64,000 bases of DNA, from positions 1 to 64,000 of the forward strand of contig CAWVDN010000004.1 in the NCBI GenBank assembly GCA_963928055.1, written 5' to 3'. Shown in pieces: positions 1 to 7,497 of this stretch. The stretch is from Scatomonas sp963928055. Lineage in GTDB: Bacteria; Bacillota; Clostridia; Lachnospirales; Lachnospiraceae. The position numbers and the translations under genes are program-made. Position 1 is the first letter of the stretch. Every line of letters begins with the position of its first letter. The notes below the pieces were generated by a model. That model did no database searches, had not been told where the DNA came from, and saw only the letters and a list, made by a program, of their open reading frames with translations.

Positions 1-121
1 ACAGTCGAGCGCTGCGTCCTTAAAGGCGGAGCACCATCAGCCGGGGTTTGATTTTGAGGAAGAGGACAGTCGAGCGCTGCGTGAATTCTACGCTTCCGCG
101 GTGCTGGACGCGGAAGCATAA
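1..121 (+). CDS. C-terminal end of an unidentified protein (partial)
   Basis: An open frame enters from the window edge and ends at a TAA at 119-121, giving 39 residues ending in ASAVLDAEA. It is followed at once by a strong hairpin terminator, which supports it as a real gene end. The tail is acidic and not recognisable. A 17-bp direct repeat (1-17 and 66-82, period 65 bp) lies inside it; 65 is not a multiple of three, so the two copies are read in different frames and the C-terminus may have been altered by a small tandem duplication. Confidence 0.5.
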   Translation, partial: QSSAASLKAEHHQPGFDFEEEDSRALREFYASAVLDAEA

Positions 122-123
122 AA

Positions 124-165
124 AAAACCGGGTTTAGGAAAACTCTCCTAAACCCGGTTTTTCTC
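124..165. terminator. Bidirectional intrinsic terminator
   Basis: A 15-bp inverted repeat (AAACCGGGTTTAGGA paired with its complement) has a short loop, an A-run before it and a T-run after it. It can stop the plus-strand gene ending at 121 and the minus-strand symporter gene ending at 209. Confidence 0.85.
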
Positions 166-208
166 TGCTCCGTCAGCTGTCAGCGCAAAGGGAGACAGCT
201 GCTTTGGA

Positions 209-1576
209 TCATTTCAGGCTTTTTTTGCGGTCGTATTCTTTGGTGATCCGGTACACGGTCATGGCGCAGGCCAGAAGACCGATCAGGTTGGGCAGGACCA
301 TGAGGCCGTTGAACATATCGGACATGTTCCATACAAGATCCACTTTCAGGGTAGAACCCAGAATCACAAAGGCAACCACCAGCACCGCGTAGAATTTTAC
401 AGCTTTCTTGCCAAACAGATGGCGCACGTTGACTTCTCCGAAATAGTACCAGCCCACAATGGTGGTGAAGGCGAAGAACAGCATGCAGATGGCGATGAAG
501 ATCTGGCCGAAGGATCCGAAGACAGAGTCAAAAGCGGTCTGGGCCAGCACGGAACCGGTCTGCCCGTTGTTCCAAACGCCGGTGGATACGATCACCAGGG
601 CGGTCAGAGTCAGGATCACAAAGGTGTCGAGGAACACGCCCATCATGGCGATGATCCCCTGGTCGGAGGGATGCTTCACATCCGCGGTGGCGTGGGCGTG
701 GGGGGTGGAGCCCATACCGGCCTCGTTGGAGAAAAGTCCTCTGGCTACGCCGTAGCGCATAGCTTTCTGCACGGTAACGCCCAGCATACCGCCGGCGATG
801 GCCTGAGGATCAAAGGCGCCTACAAAAATATCGTGGAAGGCTCTGCCCACACCGGAGCCGGTCATGACCAGCACCACCAGGCAGCCTACAATATACAGAA
901 GAGCCATGAGAGGTACGATCTTTTCCGTAAAGCGCGCGATACGCTTAATGCCCCCCAGGAAGATGAAGCCGGCGATGACGCCGATGATCACTCCCACGAT
1001 CAGGGGATTGATGCCGAAGACATTGCTGAAGGATTCTCCGATGGAGTTGGACTGGACCATGTTGCCCATAAAGCCCAGGGCCAGGATCAGAGCCACCGAG
1101 AAGAAGCCGGCCAGGAATTTGCCGAAGCGGCCTTTAAAAGCGTACTTGATATAGTAGATGGGGCCTCCGGTGATCGTTCCGTCTTCCACCACCCGGGTTT
1201 TCTGAGCCATGACAGCCTCTGCGTAGATGGTAGCCATGCCGAAAAAGGCGCTGACCCACATCCAGAAAATGGCTCCCGGTCCTCCGGCGGCAATGGCGGT
1301 GGCGGCTCCCGCGATGTTTCCGGTTCCTACCTGAGCCGCTACGGCGGTGGTCAGAGCCTGGAACGAGCTGAGGCCTTTTTCCGTTCCCTTGCCGTGAAGG
1401 GAAAAGTTTCCGAACAGGGATTTCATTCCCGCTCCGAATTTCCGTATCTGAATAAAGCGGAGCATAATGGTAAAGAAGATGCCGGCGCCTACCAGCAGGA
1501 CCAGCAGAGCGTAATCCCAGAGGAAGGTGTTTACAGTTTCAACGATCTGCGATACAAAATTTGCGATTCCGTCCAT
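209..1576 (-). CDS. alsT: Sodium:alanine/glycine symporter (AGCS family)
   Basis: A 455-residue polytopic membrane protein that should import a small neutral amino acid with sodium. The AGCS (Na_Ala_symp) family signature GGPGAIFWMWVSAFFG is at about residues 98-113, and the conserved AQVGTGNIAG stretch is at 81-90. The length is normal for the family. It is monocistronic and sits behind a tandem glycine riboswitch with a terminator-type expression platform, which makes glycine (or alanine plus glycine) the likely substrate and couples transporter level to glycine concentration. The start is the ATG about 40 nt downstream of the platform terminator. Substrate preference is inferred from the riboswitch. 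Confidence 0.93.
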   Translation of the reverse strand: MDGIANFVSQIVETVNTFLWDYALLVLLVGAGIFFTIMLRFIQIRKFGAGMKSLFGNFSLHGKGTEKGLSSFQALTTAVAAQVGTGNIAGAATAIAAGGPGAIFWMWVSAFFGMATIYAEAVMAQKTRVVEDGTITGGPIYYIKYAFKGRFGKFLAGFFSVALILALGFMGNMVQSNSIGESFSNVFGINPLIVGVIIGVIAGFIFLGGIKRIARFTEKIVPLMALLYIVGCLVVLVMTGSGVGRAFHDIFVGAFDPQAIAGGMLGVTVQKAMRYGVARGLFSNEAGMGSTPHAHATADVKHPSDQGIIAMMGVFLDTFVILTLTALVIVSTGVWNNGQTGSVLAQTAFDSVFGSFGQIFIAICMLFFAFTTIVGWYYFGEVNVRHLFGKKAVKFYAVLVVAFVILGSTLKVDLVWNMSDMFNGLMVLPNLIGLLACAMTVYRITKEYDRKKSLK

Positions 1577-1613
1577 GAATATTCTCCATTCCCTCTCATT
1601 TGTACAGCATCCG

Positions 1614-1645
1614 CCAAAAAAGTCCCCGGGAAAATCCCGGGGACG
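1614..1645 (-). terminator. Expression-platform terminator of the glycine riboswitch
   Basis: On the minus strand GTCCCCGGG and CCCGGGGAC form a 9-bp GC stem with a short loop, followed by six T residues. It lies between the second glycine aptamer and the symporter start, as expected for control by transcription termination. Confidence 0.8.
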
Positions 1646-1699
1646 AAGTCACTGCAAAGAATCTCCAAGAGACGCCCGGCAGGGCATCTGCAAAGAGAT

Positions 1700-1868
1700 G
1701 ATTTTTGTACACTGTCCTTTTGCCTGAGAGATTCACGGAATCTTCCGCTTTCACCTTCGGCACCCGCGTGCGGGATTCTCCAGAGAGCCATCCGGCTACA
1801 GTCCCGCCCGGATTTCCGGACACCTGAGAGTATGATTCCTTCGGCGGGCCAGAGGCCTCTTTCCTGCA
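1700..1868 (-). promoter_or_regulatory. Tandem glycine riboswitch
   Basis: Two adjacent aptamers are read on the minus strand. The first (about 1866-1782) has the GCCGAAGG and CTCTCAGG conserved blocks followed by a GGGACTG-like segment. The second (about 1781-1712) has GGAGAATCCC, GTGCCGAAGGTGAAA, and CTCTCAGGCAAAAGGACAG, the hallmark ending of the gcvT motif. The linker between the two is short. Both aptamers resemble the consensus closely. Together with the downstream terminator, it should control the AlsT-type symporter in response to glycine. Confidence 0.93.
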
Positions 1869-1902
1869 GCTTTCTATTGGCAGTATGCAATTCACAAAAT
1901 CC

Positions 1903-1931
1903 ATTATATGCCGAAACCTTTTCTGTGTCAA
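1903..1931 (-). promoter_or_regulatory. Sigma-A promoter of the riboswitch-symporter unit
   Basis: On the minus strand a consensus TTGACA (1931-1926) and TATAAT (1908-1903) are separated by exactly 17 bp. Transcription would start about 30 nt upstream of the first glycine aptamer. Confidence 0.85.
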
Positions 1932-1937
1932 ACATTT

Positions 1938-1987
1938 CCTGATGGCCGCATTTCAGCGGATTCCTGATGGCCGCATTTCAGCGGATT
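1938..1987. repeat. Perfect tandem 25-bp duplication
   Basis: Two exact copies of a 25-bp unit (CCTGATGGCCGCATTTCAGC and five more bases) lie head to tail at 1938-1962 and 1963-1987, between two back-to-back promoters. The unit contains an imperfect inverted repeat. It may be a replication-slippage duplication or an operator doubled in place. Confidence 0.9.
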
Positions 1988-1991
1988 CCGG

Positions 1992-2020
1992 TTGACGCGG
2001 GCAGGATCCTTCTATATAAT
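1992..2020 (+). promoter_or_regulatory. Sigma-A promoter of the Bax-inhibitor-like gene
   Basis: TTGACG (1992-1997) and TATAAT (2015-2020) are 17 bp apart, 32 nt upstream of the ATG at 2052. Confidence 0.85.
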
Positions 2021-2051
2021 TAGCCTGAATAACACAAGGAGGGAGAGTAGA

Positions 2052-2891
2052 ATGAAGCAACAGACCATGGCTTCCGCAAAGCAAAAAGCCGGCAGGATCA
2101 TGATGAATCCCATGATCCGGAAGATCAGCCGCATTGAGGAGCAGGCGCCGGATCACAGCGCTACCTACGGAGGCATTGCGGGAAAGACCTTTTTCTTTAT
2201 GCTGGTGACTGCCGCGGGAGTGGCCGGCTATTTTATCCTGCACCAGATGCTGGCCGCCGCCGGCAGCCGGCAGATCGTAGTGGAGGAATATTCCTTTTAT
2301 GTAACGGAGATCATCGTTGCGGGAGTCGCCCTGCTGATGACCATCCTGGCTCCCCTGATCGCCCTGCTGATCCGGCCCCTGATCCCCATTTTCGGGACTA
2401 TTTACTGCGCGGGGATCGGATATACCATTACCATGCTGTCAGATCTGCTGGGGGCGGAGTATTCGGAGCTTCTGTTTATGGCCCTGGGGATCACCATCCT
2501 GCTGGTGGCGGTGATGGCCTGCCTGTATGCCAGCGGCTTTGTAAAAGTAGGAAAAAAATTCCGCGCCATCGTGACCGCTCTGTTTCTGACCGCGGTTTTC
2601 GGAGGCGTCATCGTATTTGCCCTGAGCTTTGTGCCGGGCGTGGGACAGGCCATGCGCTTTCTTGGCGATTCCCCGGTCCTGAGCATAGTGATGGGAGTGA
2701 TCTATGTAGTGATCGCCTGCGCGTTCCTGTTGGTGGATTTTGATACCATTCAGAGAACCGTGGAAAACCATCTTCCGAAAAAATATGAGTGGGCGGCCGC
2801 CTTCGGACTGGCCTATACGGTGATCTTTTTATTCCTGAAAGTCTTTGACCTGCTTTCAAATTTAAAAAGCCAGTCTTCCGGACAATCTTAA
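2052..2891 (+). CDS. Bax inhibitor-1/YccA-family membrane protein
   Basis: A 279-residue membrane protein. A basic N-terminus (about 40 residues) is followed by roughly seven hydrophobic segments, in the pattern of the Bax-inhibitor-like family of bacterial membrane proteins, whose biochemical role is not settled. The start at 2052 is chosen because an AAGGAGGG ribosome binding site lies just upstream; the longer in-frame start would sit inside the promoter. The gene is transcribed alone and shares a bidirectional terminator with the converging WYL regulator. Family assignment is from the overall pattern, including the IRPLIPIFGTIYCAGIGYTI stretch. Confidence 0.8.
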   Translation: MKQQTMASAKQKAGRIMMNPMIRKISRIEEQAPDHSATYGGIAGKTFFFMLVTAAGVAGYFILHQMLAAAGSRQIVVEEYSFYVTEIIVAGVALLMTILAPLIALLIRPLIPIFGTIYCAGIGYTITMLSDLLGAEYSELLFMALGITILLVAVMACLYASGFVKVGKKFRAIVTALFLTAVFGGVIVFALSFVPGVGQAMRFLGDSPVLSIVMGVIYVVIACAFLLVDFDTIQRTVENHLPKKYEWAAAFGLAYTVIFLFLKVFDLLSNLKSQSSGQS

Positions 2892-2910
2892 TAAAAATGG
2901 CCTATGAGAA

Positions 2911-2956
2911 GAGGGAGTGCCCAGGTTGTTTTATGACCTGGGCACTCCCTCTTTTT
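2911..2956. terminator. Bidirectional intrinsic terminator
   Basis: A 16-bp perfect stem (GAGGGAGTGCCCAGGT paired with its complement) has a 9-nt loop and T-runs on both sides. The stop codon of the minus-strand WYL regulator lies in the loop, so the last codons of neither gene are affected. Confidence 0.88.
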
Positions 2957-3944
2957 CCCGGTACATCTCCAGCAGAAGCCGCATTTCCTCCTGCATCTGT
3001 TCCGCCACTTCCCGGGGCCCCAGGATCTTTACCTCTGTGCCCAGGGAAAAGATCCAGCCCAGGAACTGTCCGCTGACATATACCTTTACGTGAACGGTGA
3101 AATGCTCGTCGTCCAAAGGGATCATGGAAAGATCCTTGCCAAAACGGTCGATCATCACCCCGGCCAGGCGGTTGTGTACCAGAAGCTTTACATCCTGCTC
3201 CCGGCCGCCGAACATGCCGAAGCTTTTTCTCGCGTGATCCGCCATGTTCAGCCTGCTGAAAATTTCTTTCCCCTCCCGGGGCTCCTCGGACATGCGGATC
3301 CGCAGCATTTTGTCCACCCGGTAGTGCTTGAGCTGTCCGGCTTCGGAATCGTAGCCTACCAGATAATAATTCTCGTCATCCCAGGTAAGCCCCCAGGGAC
3401 TGATGTGGTAAAAGGCGCCCCCGTGCCGGAGTTCCATCTCTTTTTTTACATTCCACTGAAAATACTGAAAACAGATCTTCCGGTTTTCGGAGATGGCGTT
3501 GTGGATGGCGTCCACAGTATAGTAGATGCTCTCGTTCATGGATTTGATCCGGCCGGACACGTAAACCTGCCGCTGCAGTTTTACCGCCTCGTACCGGCTG
3601 GCCTGTTTTTCCAGTTTTCGTATGAGCGCGTTGGATTTCTTTTCCGTAATAAATTTGGAGGACTGGATGGAGTCCACCAGCAGTTTCAGTTCCGGCAGCT
3701 CAAAGGGCCTGTTGACCACATGGTAGTGGTAGCCCTTCCCCACCGGTTCGCCTTCCACCTCGATCCCCAGGACTTCCAGATCCCGCAGATCCCCGTAAAT
3801 GCTCTTCCGGTCAGCGGTGATCTCATACTGTCCCAGAGCTTCGATGATCTCCGACATGGTAAGATAATGCTCTTCGTCTGTCTTCTCCAGCATGATCTGG
3901 GCAAGACGGTACAGCTTGAACTTCTGATTGGTTCCCTTTGGCAT
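2931..3944 (-). CDS. WYL-domain transcriptional regulator
   Basis: A 337-residue regulator. An N-terminal DeoR-like winged helix (about residues 1-70, including MSEIIEALGQYEITADRKSIYGDLRDLE read as separate helices) is followed by a linker and a WYL domain (about 140-235, with the ISPWGLTWDDENYYLVGY core). A C-terminal extension domain follows (about 245-330). WYL domains sense nucleotides or other ligands, and such regulators are often standalone. No adjacent target is obvious: the flanking genes converge or are separated by a broken gene. A ribosome binding site (AGGAGG) lies upstream of the ATG at 3944. Confidence 0.85.
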   Translation of the reverse strand: MPKGTNQKFKLYRLAQIMLEKTDEEHYLTMSEIIEALGQYEITADRKSIYGDLRDLEVLGIEVEGEPVGKGYHYHVVNRPFELPELKLLVDSIQSSKFITEKKSNALIRKLEKQASRYEAVKLQRQVYVSGRIKSMNESIYYTVDAIHNAISENRKICFQYFQWNVKKEMELRHGGAFYHISPWGLTWDDENYYLVGYDSEAGQLKHYRVDKMLRIRMSEEPREGKEIFSRLNMADHARKSFGMFGGREQDVKLLVHNRLAGVMIDRFGKDLSMIPLDDEHFTVHVKVYVSGQFLGWIFSLGTEVKILGPREVAEQMQEEMRLLLEMYREKEGVPRS

Positions 3945-4002
3945 AACTGCAGTTTCCTCCTATGACATTAAGAAAATTATAACACAGCGGCAGTTCCCTG
4001 TC

Positions 4003-4195
4003 TTATTTCTTTCCTTTTTTCAGACTCTTTCCACACAATCTGCAAAGGGTTCCCCTGGGCGTTATGGTAACGACCCTGGCCGCGGCCTTACGGCCGATCC
4101 GGCTCCTTTTCTAAATGCAGTTTCATGCCAGGCTTCAGAAAATCGGCGCCAAAATGGTATTTTGTTCCGGTTAATGTAAAATAAATATCGCTCAT
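4003..4195 (-). pseudogene. HIRAN-like domain protein, frameshifted remnant
   Basis: From an ATG at 4195 (ribosome binding site GGAGGAACC upstream) the frame reads MSDIYFTLTGTKYHFGADF, continuing to a LEKEPDRP stretch, then hits a stop. The continuation KAAARVVTITP is in another frame a few bases later and ends at 4003. HIRAN-like proteins carry a motif of the form LEKEPDN-YDxEAI-V at this place, so the two frames join naturally. The rest of a normal HIRAN domain is missing, so the gene is both frameshifted and shortened. A single indel could be a sequencing error; the shortening could not. Confidence 0.55.
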
Positions 4196-4227
4196 GGTTC
4201 CTCCTTCAGGGCGGCAGCCCCCTGTCT

Positions 4228-4329
4228 TCAGTCTTTCAGCCATTCCAGATAGTCGGCTTCGCTGGCGAACAGAAGATACGATCCTTCAACATACCCCATA
4301 TATCCGTCCGGTGTATTGTAACCTTTCAT
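4228..4329 (-). CDS. Conserved 33-residue small protein (MKGYNT type)
   Basis: A short gene with a good ribosome binding site (GGAGGCGG) and an ATG at 4329, encoding MKGYNTPDGYMGYVEGSYLL and ending FASEADYLEWLKD. I recognise the pattern as a small conserved protein of unknown function that occurs next to HIRAN-type genes in Clostridia, as here (32 nt upstream of the HIRAN remnant). The two were probably one operon. The glycine/tyrosine-rich start and acidic end are typical. No function is known to me. Confidence 0.6.
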   Translation of the reverse strand: MKGYNTPDGYMGYVEGSYLLFASEADYLEWLKD

Positions 4330-4624
4330 TGCTATCCGCCTCCTTCTTTTTTATAAGAACAGAATACAGGATAAGGTGTACAATAAAAACCCCAGCATTG
4401 CGGAACGGCACGGAAACGAAAAGAAGGTTGATACAATGTCAGAAGGATGATACAGTAAGGATACTGACCCGGCCTCAGAAGAAAAACAGACGGATGCGGA
4501 TCCGGGAAATACATAGGAAACCATGTATAAACTGCCGGTCGAGTCAACGAAACCGGCGGTCGGTTGAGTATAGAATGGAGGAAATGGTATGATGCAATCA
4601 TCAAATCAAAGGAGCGGAACGGTA
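4330..4624. other. Intergenic region without a convincing gene
   Basis: Frames here lack ribosome binding sites and family resemblance. The right part has two similar GCCGGTCGAGT/GGCGGTCGGTT segments about 20 nt apart, possibly an operator for the following XRE regulator. Confidence 0.4.
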
Positions 4625-5026
4625 ATGAAAAAACAGACTTTTGGAACTATGATTGCAGCGCTGCGTAAGGAGCAGGGAATGACACAACTGGAACTTGCCG
4701 AAAAAATGGGCGTCACAGATAAAGCGGTATCAAAATGGGAACGGGATCTATCCTTTCCCGATGTAAACGCAATTCCAAAACTTGCACAAATTTTTCACCT
4801 GTCGATTGATGAACTTATGCAGGTAAAAACCGATACAAAAGAAAACGCAGAAGGGAAAAAGGTTTCGGAGACCGTCAACCTTGTTTTCAAAGGCATTGCG
4901 TTGGCAATGGGTGTCGCGGTTGTGGTTTTATCTTTTATAAATGAGATCGAAACCAATGAAGCGATTCGTATGCTGGGAATAGGGCTGGCTTGTCTGGCTC
5001 TTGCCCAGTTTTCGAAGAAAGATTAA
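4625..5026 (+). CDS. XRE-family transcriptional regulator with membrane tail
   Basis: A 133-residue protein with an N-terminal Cro/CI-type helix-turn-helix (about residues 5-60, containing QGMTQLELAEKMGVTDKAVSKWE) and a C-terminal stretch with hydrophobic segments (about 88-125) that probably inserts in the membrane. The start at 4625 is supported by AAAGGAGCGG nine bases upstream. This layout (HTH plus one or two transmembrane helices) is common in Clostridia among autoregulators of small membrane systems. Targets are unknown; the next gene downstream (DUF1287) may be one. Confidence 0.82.
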   Translation: MKKQTFGTMIAALRKEQGMTQLELAEKMGVTDKAVSKWERDLSFPDVNAIPKLAQIFHLSIDELMQVKTDTKENAEGKKVSETVNLVFKGIALAMGVAVVVLSFINEIETNEAIRMLGIGLACLALAQFSKKD

Positions 5027-5095
5027 ATACAGCTTTTTTGATGAGTTTAGCTGGGGCTGGAGACTGCGCGTACAGGAGGCAGGAGGAAAATAAAA

Positions 5096-5755
5096 GTGAA
5101 GAAAAAAATCAGGATCCTTCTTATAATATGCTTATTAGCTGTTATATGTATTTGCGGGTATATTTATTTTCGCTACCAGAATACTTCCTCGGAACGATTA
5201 CCAGACAGATATGATGGTGTCATTGAGCAGATTCACAGTACAGTAGATAAAGACAGGGATGGTATAGATGACCAGATAGATATTTTGCAGGGAGCACTGA
5301 ATTACATTGCGTCCAGGCCAAAATATAAAAGCAAATATTATCAAACAGGCTATCCGGATGATGAATATGGAGTATGCACGGATGTAGTGGCTAATGCATT
5401 CAATAATGCTGGTTATGATCTCATGATTTTAATACAAGAGGATATGAAAGCAAATCCCGATGATTATAGCATAGATGAGCCGGATATAAATATTGATTTC
5501 AGGCGTGTAAGAAATCTAAAGGTTTATTTTTCACACTCTGCGATAAGTCTTACTACAGATATTTCCGCAATAGAAGAATGGCAGGGAGGAGATATTGTAA
5601 TATTTCAGAACCATATAGGAATTGTTTCTGACCGGCGGAATAGGAATGGCGTACCATATGTAATACATCATGATGACCCATGGCAGAAAACATATGAGCA
5701 GGATATTCTTGAAAACAGAGATGATATTATTGGTCATTATAGAATTGCTGAGTAA
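5096..5755 (+). CDS. DUF1287 family exported protein
   Basis: A 219-residue protein that begins at a GTG (5096) behind an AGGAGG ribosome binding site. It has an N-terminal hydrophobic anchor (about residues 5-25) followed by the DUF1287 domain, recognisable from YPDDEYGVCTDVVANAF, with its conserved cysteine, and from the GGDIVIFQNHIGIVSD and HHDD segments near the end. The Cys-His-Asp arrangement is reminiscent of papain-like (NlpC/P60-type) hydrolases, so a cell-wall or peptide hydrolase role outside the membrane is possible, but the family is uncharacterised. The local DNA is more AT-rich than the flanks, suggesting acquisition. Confidence 0.8.
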   Translation: MKKKIRILLIICLLAVICICGYIYFRYQNTSSERLPDRYDGVIEQIHSTVDKDRDGIDDQIDILQGALNYIASRPKYKSKYYQTGYPDDEYGVCTDVVANAFNNAGYDLMILIQEDMKANPDDYSIDEPDINIDFRRVRNLKVYFSHSAISLTTDISAIEEWQGGDIVIFQNHIGIVSDRRNRNGVPYVIHHDDPWQKTYEQDILENRDDIIGHYRIAE

Positions 5756-5931
5756 CTGGCGGAGCCAAAGCGTGCTGATCTCCATGATGATCAGGGATAT
5801 TCTTTGGGTTCCGGCTCGAACCGTTCCGGGTTGGGGAATTTATGTTTCGTGAAAAGAAGGAGAAGGATCGTGATAAATGACCCGGCTCTTTTAGGATTCT
5901 CGTGATTTACCATGCACTGTAATTCGAAAGG

Positions 5932-5972
5932 CTCCTGTGAGAGGAACTCCTTTGTCTCTCACAGGAGTCTTT
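5932..5972. terminator. Strong hairpin between DUF1287 and Hsp20 genes
   Basis: A perfect 12-bp stem (CTCCTGTGAGAG with its complement) has a 12-nt loop, between two converging genes. The T-tracts are weak, so it is probably a terminator for one or both genes but not a textbook one. Confidence 0.6.
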
Positions 5973-6012
5973 CGTAATCTATTAAAAATTTCCTTTAAAA
6001 GAGGGGGAAGGT

Positions 6013-6471
6013 TTAGCCCTCAATAGCAATATGTTTATTATCTTCAACGGCTTTCTGCTCTGCTTTCTTTGGAATGGAGAGTTTCAAGATACCGTTTTCA
6101 TATTTAGCCTTTATCTCATCTTGAGTGACACCATAGCCAACATAGAAACTTCTGCTCATCGCACCGGCGTAGCGTTCTTTCCGGATATATTTACCTTTCT
6201 TATCTTTTTCATCTTTATCCAGACCTTTCGCTGCGGAAATAGTAAGATAACCGTTTTCCAGAGTTGCGTTTATTTCGTCCTTCTTAAATCCCGGCAGATC
6301 AATGTCTACTTCATAGCTGTCATTAGTTTCTTTGACATCTGTTTTCATCATGTTCTTTGCATGTTTTCCGTACAGAGGATTTTTCTTGCCAAAGAAGTAC
6401 CGGTCAAAATCATCAAATGAATCCATCCAATCATCAAACAAATTTTCTCCAAAAACGCTGGGCATTAACAT
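6013..6471 (-). CDS. Hsp20/alpha-crystallin small heat-shock protein
   Basis: A 152-residue ATP-independent chaperone that holds unfolding proteins in the cytoplasm. The alpha-crystallin domain covers about residues 40-140, with the DIDLPGFKKDEINATLENGY strand pair and the closing NGILKLSIPKK segment; the C-terminal extension is short. The start is at 6471 behind AAAGGAGATATGACTT. It has its own promoter overlapped by a CIRCE operator (6646-6672), so it should be repressed by HrcA and induced by heat. Confidence 0.93.
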   Translation of the reverse strand: MLMPSVFGENLFDDWMDSFDDFDRYFFGKKNPLYGKHAKNMMKTDVKETNDSYEVDIDLPGFKKDEINATLENGYLTISAAKGLDKDEKDKKGKYIRKERYAGAMSRSFYVGYGVTQDEIKAKYENGILKLSIPKKAEQKAVEDNKHIAIEG

Positions 6472-6629
6472 AAGTCATATCTCCTTTCAAAGATCATACG
6501 CTGCAAGTTATTAGCACGATCGGAGAAATCCGAGGTGTCGAGTTTCTTTTGGAACATCTGTTGAAGGACAGCCTTTCAATCAGAGGTCTTACTTTTTACT
6601 TTTTATCCTTCTTCTTTTGTTCTAACTGT

Positions 6630-6658
6630 GTTATAACACCAGATATTAGCACTGTCAA
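6630..6658 (-). promoter_or_regulatory. Sigma-A promoter of the Hsp20 gene
   Basis: On the minus strand TTGACA (6658-6653) and TATAAC (6635-6630) are 17 bp apart. The -35 hexamer lies inside the CIRCE element, a layout that lets HrcA block RNA polymerase. Confidence 0.8.
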
Positions 6659-6672
6659 GAGGTGAGTGCTAA
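6646..6672. promoter_or_regulatory. CIRCE operator (HrcA binding site)
   Basis: TTAGCACTG-N9-GAGTGCTAA matches the CIRCE consensus TTAGCACTC-N9-GAGTGCTAA at 17 of 18 positions. It is about 175 bp upstream of the Hsp20 start. Confidence 0.93.
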
Positions 6673-6989
6673 TTTCACAAATTGTTCACATTCTACCTGT
6701 TCACATTCTACGTTCACATTCAACCTGTTCACATTTATCCTCTGCAAAATGAATGGGAAAACTATCTTCATCATCTTCGTTGAAATCTCCTTCATTTTGC
6801 GGCAAAATGAAGGAACGAAAATCCGGGAGTTTCGCTTACTAACCGGGAGTTTTGGATTGCAAACGGGACTCTTGGATTGCTATTTACCTACCTTATACTC
6901 ATATTACCTAATAATTTTTGCAAAACTTGCAAACCGCATGCTTTTCGCAAGCAAAATGGGTATAATAAGAGTAAGCCAAGAAGGAGGCG
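6673..6989. other. Intergenic region before the RelB-like gene
   Basis: This stretch contains short imperfect direct repeats (TTCACATTCTAC and ACCTGTTCACATT variants at about 6686-6738) and two related GGGAGTTT/GGGACTCTTGGATTGC segments around 6825-6880. No gene is evident. A promoter for the antitoxin is likely in the last 60 bases (TATAATAAGAG at about 6961). Confidence 0.4.
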
Positions 6990-7301
6990 ATGAATATGGC
7001 CAGAACATCAAATGTATTTGCCCGTGTAGAGCCTGAGATTAAGGAGCAGGCAGAGAAGGTGCTGGATCGCTTGGGTATCCCGATGTCAAACGCTGTGGGG
7101 ATGTTCCTGCGACAGGTAGTGCTTCAGAGAGGCATTCCTTTTGAAGTAAAGCTGCCGCAGGAAAAGCCGCTGGCCTATGGGAACCTTACCAAAGAGCAGT
7201 TTGACGCAGAGATGGAAAAAGGCATGGCGGATATACGGGAAGGCAGAGTATATTCGGAAGCAGAAGTTGAAGCGGAAATGAGGCGTGACTTCGGCATATG
7301 A
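6990..7301 (+). CDS. RelB/DinJ-family antitoxin
   Basis: A 103-residue protein with an N-terminal ribbon-helix-helix fold (MARTSNVFARVEPEIKEQAE, then LGIPMSNAVGMFLRQVV) typical of RelB/DinJ antitoxins, and a C-terminal toxin-binding tail. The likely initiation codon is ATG 6990 or 6996 behind AAGGAGGCG. Such antitoxins bind their own promoter and neutralise a RelE/ParE toxin. The partner gene starts with an ATGA overlap at 7298 but is cut short, so the antitoxin is now orphaned. Confidence 0.88.
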   Translation: MNMARTSNVFARVEPEIKEQAEKVLDRLGIPMSNAVGMFLRQVVLQRGIPFEVKLPQEKPLAYGNLTKEQFDAEMEKGMADIREGRVYSEAEVEAEMRRDFGI

Positions 7302-7376
7302 GCTTTGAGGTCAAATATACAGCCAGGGCAAGGCAGGATCTAAGAAACATATACGAGTATATCGCATATGACCTTC
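7298..7376 (+). pseudogene. RelE/ParE-family toxin, 3'-truncated
   Basis: The frame starting at ATG 7298, overlapping the antitoxin stop, reads MSFEVKYTARARQDLRNIYE and then YIAYDL, a typical ParE/RelE N-terminus. Homology stops at about 7376, roughly a quarter into a normal toxin, where it meets the start of an inverted AlbA_2-type gene fragment. The remaining few codons belong to the other fragment. The catalytic part is absent, so no toxin is made. Confidence 0.75.
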
Positions 7377-7436
7377 GGACAATTTCTTACGATCATTTTT
7401 GAATTCAACTGTTAATGATTCTTTTTTCGGTAACAT
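7375..7436 (-). pseudogene. AlbA_2 (Schlafen-like) domain protein, N-terminal fragment
   Basis: On the minus strand GGAGGTGATTAA precedes an ATG at 7436, reading MLPKKESLTVEFKNDRKKLS. This is the characteristic start of Clostridia AlbA_2-domain ATP-binding proteins. It runs only about 20 codons before meeting the toxin remnant. Promoter-like sequence lies upstream (minus strand, around 7460-7500). Confidence 0.6.
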
Positions 7437-7497
7437 TTAATCACCTCCAAGATTAATCTAACACATTTCTGCGTTGAATTCAATGTGTTCAACGTTT

